From contig JAKAFW010000015.1 in the NCBI GenBank assembly GCA_021817845.1, positions 1 to 64,000 on the forward strand: a stretch of DNA of 64,000 nt, in the 5' to 3' direction. Numbering within the stretch: position 1 is the stretch's first letter; every line of letters starts with the position of its first letter. The stretch is from FEN-1297 sp021817845 (GTDB taxonomy: Bacteria; Bacteroidota; Ignavibacteria; Ignavibacteriales; Ignavibacteriaceae). Position numbers and translations under genes: made by a program. Shown in pieces: positions 60,110 through 64,000 of the stretch. Under the pieces are notes generated by a model. The model was not told the DNA's origin. It saw only the letters and a list, made by a program, of their open reading frames with translations, and did no database searches.

Positions 60110-61345
60110 ATGAAGAATAGAGTTTGGCAGATTTTTATAATTCTAATTCCGGTTATAACCATAATGATAATTGGATGCAGTAAAAATGGAAGCAATCCGA
60201 CCCAAACAAATATGAGCGGTAATATGCAGGGAAAAGTAACCAGTCAAACAGATGGTTCTGCAATCAGCGGTGCTTCTATTCAGACTAACCCGGCGACAAG
60301 TTTAGTCTTTAGCGACCAATCAGGAAATTTCTCCATAAATGGAATAGCTGTCGGCTCCTATACTGTAAAAGCTTTAAAAACCGGATACGTTAACGATTCA
60401 TTAAATGTCTCTGTTACCTCGGGGAAAACTACAGTAGTAAATTTTCAATTAGCTGAACCTGATACAATTCCTGCAGTGGTAACATTATTATCACCCGGAA
60501 ATGACTCGTCGAATGTGCCGATACCACCAACATTATCCTGGATCCCAAGTAGTGGAGCATCAAGCTATTCATTACAAGTATCAATTCATTCTTCTTTTGA
60601 TACTCTTATTGTGAACGGTAGCGGATTGACGAAGACAAGTTATCCTATAGGCGGTCTAAGTCTGTCTACAACCTATTACTGGCGTGTAAGTGCAACAAAC
60701 CAATATGGTACTTCCAATTGGTCAGCACCATCATGGTCTTTTACTACTTCGAATATTTATGGCATTCCTTGTCCGGGCATTCCGACTGTAACCTATGAAG
60801 GTAAAGTTTATAATACTGTGCAGATCGGCAGTCAATGCTGGCTAAGAGAAAATCTTGATGTAGGATCAATGATTTATAATTTATCAAATCAAACAAATAA
60901 TAACCAAATAGAAAAATATTGCTATAACAATAATCCCGCAAATTGCGATACGTATGGAGGCTTATATCAATGGGACGAAGCGATGCAGTATGTTAATACT
61001 GAAAAGGCGCAAGGTATATGCCCAAGCGGATGGCACATTCCGACTTTATCAGAGATAAGCACTTTAAGAGCTTCAATTCATAATGACGGTAATTCATTGA
61101 AAGATGTTAGTCAGGGAAGCGGTATCGGAACCGGTACAAACACAAGTGGCTTTTCTGCACTACTTTCAGGTTCCGGTTCTAACAGTGGCTTTAGTAGTAT
61201 AGGAGATAATACGAGTTTTTGGGGATCTACGCAGTATGATATTTCTACAGCTCTTGCATTGTACTTGACAAGTTACGATGGTAGCATTGCCTTCAGCTAC
61301 TTTAGCAAAACAAGTGCTTTTAGTGTCCGCTGCGTGAAGAATTAG
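60110..61345 (+). CDS. FISUMP-domain lipoprotein with CarboxypepD and Fn3 domains
   Basis: A 411-residue surface lipoprotein. Lipobox TIMIIGC with lipid on Cys23. A carboxypeptidase-regulatory-like beta domain follows (about 40-110; GKVTSQTDGSAISGASIQTN), then an Fn3-like domain (about 120-205; PGNDSSNVPIPPTLSWIPSS ... TYYWRVSATNQYG), and the Fibrobacter-paralogous FISUMP domain (about 220-411; VQIGSQCWLRENLDVG, GLYQWDEAMQY, GICPSGWHIPTLSE, FSVRCVKN). Its function is unknown; such proteins are common on Fibrobacter and Bacteroidota surfaces. It is followed 42 bp later by a thioredoxin-like gene. Confidence 0.88.
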   Translation: MKNRVWQIFIILIPVITIMIIGCSKNGSNPTQTNMSGNMQGKVTSQTDGSAISGASIQTNPATSLVFSDQSGNFSINGIAVGSYTVKALKTGYVNDSLNVSVTSGKTTVVNFQLAEPDTIPAVVTLLSPGNDSSNVPIPPTLSWIPSSGASSYSLQVSIHSSFDTLIVNGSGLTKTSYPIGGLSLSTTYYWRVSATNQYGTSNWSAPSWSFTTSNIYGIPCPGIPTVTYEGKVYNTVQIGSQCWLRENLDVGSMIYNLSNQTNNNQIEKYCYNNNPANCDTYGGLYQWDEAMQYVNTEKAQGICPSGWHIPTLSEISTLRASIHNDGNSLKDVSQGSGIGTGTNTSGFSALLSGSGSNSGFSSIGDNTSFWGSTQYDISTALALYLTSYDGSIAFSYFSKTSAFSVRCVKN

Positions 61346-61387
61346 CCTGAAGGATATCTTACAGGTAATTTTATTAAGAGATATTGA

Positions 61388-62740
61388 ATGAAATATATTT
61401 CTATAGCAATCATACTCCTTATCGTTAGTGCTGCTCATGCACAAACCATTAAACTAATTGTACATGAAATACAGACAAGCAAGGCTTATATCTATTCACT
61501 TCAAGGAGAAAGAACTGATCTATTAGATTCGGTTGAATCTAATAAAAAGGATGAATTTGTTTATCACTTTAACATAGCTAAATACCATACTGGCTTTTAT
61601 CGCATAACCTTTGGAACAACCCGGTGGATAGATTTTATCTATGACGGAAAAAACATTGAGATAAAAACAGACGCAAATAATATTTTGGATAGTTTGCATG
61701 TTGACACCTCTGAGAGCAACCGGCTATATTATTCATTCATAAAGATTAACAAATTATATAAGACTAAAACAGAGTTGCTCCAACTTATACTTGCGCGCTA
61801 TCCAAAAGATGATGAATATTATAAGACAACCAAGTCCACACTTTCTCAAGTTCAGCAAGAATACTTAAATTTTATAGATAATACTTCTCAAGCAGATCCG
61901 GGTTCCTTTATAGCAAGGTATATCAAATCTTCTCAACTACCGGTTTTTGATGAGAGTCTGCCCCCGGATAAACAATTAGATTTCTTAAAAGCACACTCTT
62001 TAGATAATGTAGATTTTCAGGACGGCGAATTAACCTATTCAGATCTATTCACGAGTAAAACTATAGAGTATTTAACATATTATCGCAATCCGCAATTACC
62101 AAAAGAACTTCTTGAAAAAGAATTTATTATTGCCATAGATACAATATTAAATAAAGCTAAGGTTAATTATAGAGTTTATAAGCAAATTGTCGAATACTTA
62201 ATAGATGGGTTTAAGAAATTTGGATTTGAAAATGACCTTAACTATGTAGTTGATAATTATGTAATAAAGGACAATTTATGTTTGGATGATGAAACTGAGA
62301 AATCAATTCAGCTTATGCTGGATCAAGATAAAATTCTTCGCATAAATTCTACTGCACCAAACATAATAATGAAAGATACTTCGGGCAATCAAATTGACCT
62401 GGGAAAAATAAAAGCGGATAATATCTTAATATTATTTTATGCAAGCTGGTGTCCTCATTGCCAGGTTATGATTCCGAAGCTGGCGGAATATCTAAAAAGC
62501 CATAAAAGAAATAGTTTGAAAGTATTAGCTATTTCCTTAGATACAGATAGAAATGCTTGGATAAATTTTATTAGGAATAATAAATTAAGCTGGATAAATA
62601 TATCTGATCTTAAAGGATGGAGCGGTAAATCTGCATCAGATTATTTTATTTATGCAACACCAACAATGTTTTTACTTGATCGAGATAAAAAGATAATCGG
62701 AAAACCTACGACTATAGCCGGGCTTAATAAATTGTTTTAA
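61388..62740 (+). CDS. TlpA-like thioredoxin-fold exported protein
   Basis: A 450-residue protein with a signal peptide (MKYISIAIILLIVSAAHAQ). A long N-terminal region (about 20-310) of the DUF4369-type, beta strands then helices, leads to a C-terminal thioredoxin domain with NILILFYASWCPHCQVM, active-site CPHC near residue 355. It is probably a periplasmic disulfide reductase or isomerase. Tandem orientation with the FISUMP lipoprotein, which has several cysteines, suggests it may act on that protein, but this is inference. Confidence 0.88.
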   Translation: MKYISIAIILLIVSAAHAQTIKLIVHEIQTSKAYIYSLQGERTDLLDSVESNKKDEFVYHFNIAKYHTGFYRITFGTTRWIDFIYDGKNIEIKTDANNILDSLHVDTSESNRLYYSFIKINKLYKTKTELLQLILARYPKDDEYYKTTKSTLSQVQQEYLNFIDNTSQADPGSFIARYIKSSQLPVFDESLPPDKQLDFLKAHSLDNVDFQDGELTYSDLFTSKTIEYLTYYRNPQLPKELLEKEFIIAIDTILNKAKVNYRVYKQIVEYLIDGFKKFGFENDLNYVVDNYVIKDNLCLDDETEKSIQLMLDQDKILRINSTAPNIIMKDTSGNQIDLGKIKADNILILFYASWCPHCQVMIPKLAEYLKSHKRNSLKVLAISLDTDRNAWINFIRNNKLSWINISDLKGWSGKSASDYFIYATPTMFLLDRDKKIIGKPTTIAGLNKLF

Positions 62741-62891
62741 ACATTACGTATTCGGATACATCTGAAGGGCAAGAAATTTAGAAATTAACCGTAAACTGAG
62801 TCACATAACTCCATCATTATATCCTTTTCATCTTTGAAGTTCGAGCAAAATTAGTTAAATTTTAGTTTCTAAATAATAGGAAATTAGTGGA

Positions 62892-63413
62892 ATGAAACGT
62901 CTTCTCTTATTAATTGCTGTAATCCTTTTTTTTAAGATAAATCTATTTGCTCAAAATCAAGATATACAAATTGGTGCAGGGTTAAATGCAAATAGGCTGA
63001 CAACAACTGGCTTTTTCGATTATTCGGATCCACAAGCCGTTAATATAAAAGTTGCTGTATGGGGATTTGTTAGATACCCCGGTAAGTATATAATCCCGGC
63101 TTATAGTAATGTCAACGATCTTTTGTCTTATGCAGGAGGACCTACTGATGCGGCTCATTTAGATAATCTAAAGTTGTACAGGACAAACAAAGATTCATCT
63201 CAGACAATTTTTAATTTACATTATAAAGATTTCCTAAATTATGCGGATGTAAATACCGTACCGGCTAGAGTCCCAAAGTTAATGCCGGGAGATATTCTTT
63301 TAGTTACAGGCGAACCGAGACTATACTTTAGCAATTATTTTTCAATAATTGTCACTACAGTTTCTACGCTTATATCAATTGCAACGCTTGTTTATTTAAT
63401 AGTGAAAAAATAA
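62892..63413 (+). CDS. SLBB-domain polysaccharide export protein
   Basis: A 173-residue protein: signal peptide (LLLLIAVILFFKINLFA|Q), an SLBB domain (about 45-110; VAVWGFVRYPGKYIIPAYSN, LLSYAGGPTDAA) that lines export channels, and a C-terminal membrane helix (FSIIVTTVSTLISIATLVYL). The short form lacks the Poly_export domain of Wza. It starts an operon with a Wzz-like gene 12 bases downstream. It probably belongs to an exopolysaccharide or capsule locus that continues past the window. Confidence 0.88.
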   Translation: MKRLLLLIAVILFFKINLFAQNQDIQIGAGLNANRLTTTGFFDYSDPQAVNIKVAVWGFVRYPGKYIIPAYSNVNDLLSYAGGPTDAAHLDNLKLYRTNKDSSQTIFNLHYKDFLNYADVNTVPARVPKLMPGDILLVTGEPRLYFSNYFSIIVTTVSTLISIATLVYLIVKK

Positions 63414-63425
63414 GGGAAAGTTTTA

Positions 63426-64000
63426 ATGGAATTTAATAATAGCGGCTCCGGTAATAATTCTAATAGCGATAATATGGAAAGTAGCGCGTCTCTTAAAGAT
63501 TATATAAATTTAGTTAGAAATAACCTATTACCAATTATAATAATTGTAGTTGCTGCTACTCTAGCTGCAATTATTTATGCAGTTAGTTCAGTTAATATTT
63601 ATAAATCCACTACATCATTAAAAATTTCTAAACCGCAGGGTAGTCTCTTGTCTTCTTCCCTTATGCCTGATTTGCAGAGTTTTACCGATGACCGGTTTAT
63701 ATCAACTGAAATTGAAGTAATGAAAAGCAATAGTGTTAGGTATAATGTTGCCCAAGCATTAATAGACTCCTTTAAAACAGTTTCTCCTGATAGTTTCTAT
63801 ATTATATTAAACCATAACTTTAAATCTCAGCCAAAAAAATTATTATCTAAAAGGGCAATAGCCGACCTGCTGAAAACCGCCGTTACAATAGAACAAAAGA
63901 GGGGGATTGATATAGTCGATATTTCTGTGGAATCTCCTTCGCCTTATGAAGCAGAGCTTATTGCTAATCTATATGCTCATGCATATAAAAATTTTAATCT
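63426..64000 (+). CDS. Wzz-type polysaccharide chain-length/co-polymerase protein, partial
   Basis: Starts at ATG 63426, 12 bases after the SLBB gene stop, and stays open to the window end (191+ residues). A polar Asn/Ser-rich N-terminus (MEFNNSGSGNNSNSDN...) is followed by LKDYINLVRNNLLPIIIIVV, a membrane helix (about 36-55), and a Wzz-like periplasmic part with YKSTTSLKI, DDRFISTEIEVMKS and VDISVESPSPYEAELIANLY. If it continues with a second membrane helix and a BY-kinase domain it would be a Wzc-like autokinase; this cannot be seen here. Confidence 0.88.
   Translation, partial: MEFNNSGSGNNSNSDNMESSASLKDYINLVRNNLLPIIIIVVAATLAAIIYAVSSVNIYKSTTSLKISKPQGSLLSSSLMPDLQSFTDDRFISTEIEVMKSNSVRYNVAQALIDSFKTVSPDSFYIILNHNFKSQPKKLLSKRAIADLLKTAVTIEQKRGIDIVDISVESPSPYEAELIANLYAHAYKNFN

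Overview
The window looks like a chromosome segment of a member of the Ignavibacteria (Bacteroidota/Chlorobi relatives). This is an inference. It rests on secreted proteins with a type IX secretion C-terminal sorting domain carrying the YPNPFNPTT-type motif, a fused E2-E1 2-oxoglutarate dehydrogenase, a bacterial GlnRS, low GC with few Shine-Dalgarno sequences, and many palindromic intergenic repeats.

Layout. 1-26 kb is mostly core genome: a two-component pair, an ammonium transporter, glnS, a DEAD-box helicase, secD-secF, a nucleoside salvage group (nupC, pnp, tdk, cdd), a glycosyltransferase, a UvrD-type helicase, a beta carbonic anhydrase, an EamA transporter, a flavoprotein reductase, pdxH and the kgd-type oxoglutarate dehydrogenase. 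Small inverted-repeat elements sit in the gaps; one supplies the pdxH stop codon.

26042-39538 is a 13.4-kb integrated element bounded by a perfect 120-bp direct repeat. The repeat holds the promoter region and 5' 47 nt of tRNA-Gly(CCC), so the element carried the 5' half and promoter of its target tRNA rather than the usual 3' end. It encodes a complete tyrosine recombinase, small unknown proteins, a secreted protein, a ribbon-helix-helix regulator, a replication initiator with iteron-like repeats inside the gene, a DnaB-like helicase, two small helical proteins, a 1039-aa tape-measure-like protein ending in an M15 peptidase domain, an HTH protein, a virion-like beta protein and a retropepsin-like aspartic protease. 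I see no terminase, portal or major capsid gene. The best reading is a phage satellite or an unusual minimal prophage. Between 30328 and 30440 it also has a striking interleaved pair of 14-bp stems followed by a T-run: a pseudoknot or attenuator RNA candidate.

39.5-41 kb holds the restored tRNA-Gly, tRNA-Val, and remnants of two further site-specific recombinases, one adjoining a 21-bp copy of the tRNA anticodon arm and one resembling an integron integrase C-terminus.

41-59 kb is accessory: a diheme cytochrome, Kelch/beta-helix and other sorting-domain proteins (several truncated), a lipoprotein, two toxin-antitoxin pairs, a hybrid sensor kinase/AraC regulator, a serine hydrolase, two genes between half attC-like sites (possible integron cassette remnants), an AAA ATPase, UppP, and nested MITE-like and REP-like repeats.

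59.5-64 kb has a heptamer tandem repeat, a FISUMP-type lipoprotein, a TlpA-like thioredoxin protein, and the start of an exopolysaccharide export locus (SLBB protein, then a Wzz-type protein running off the end).
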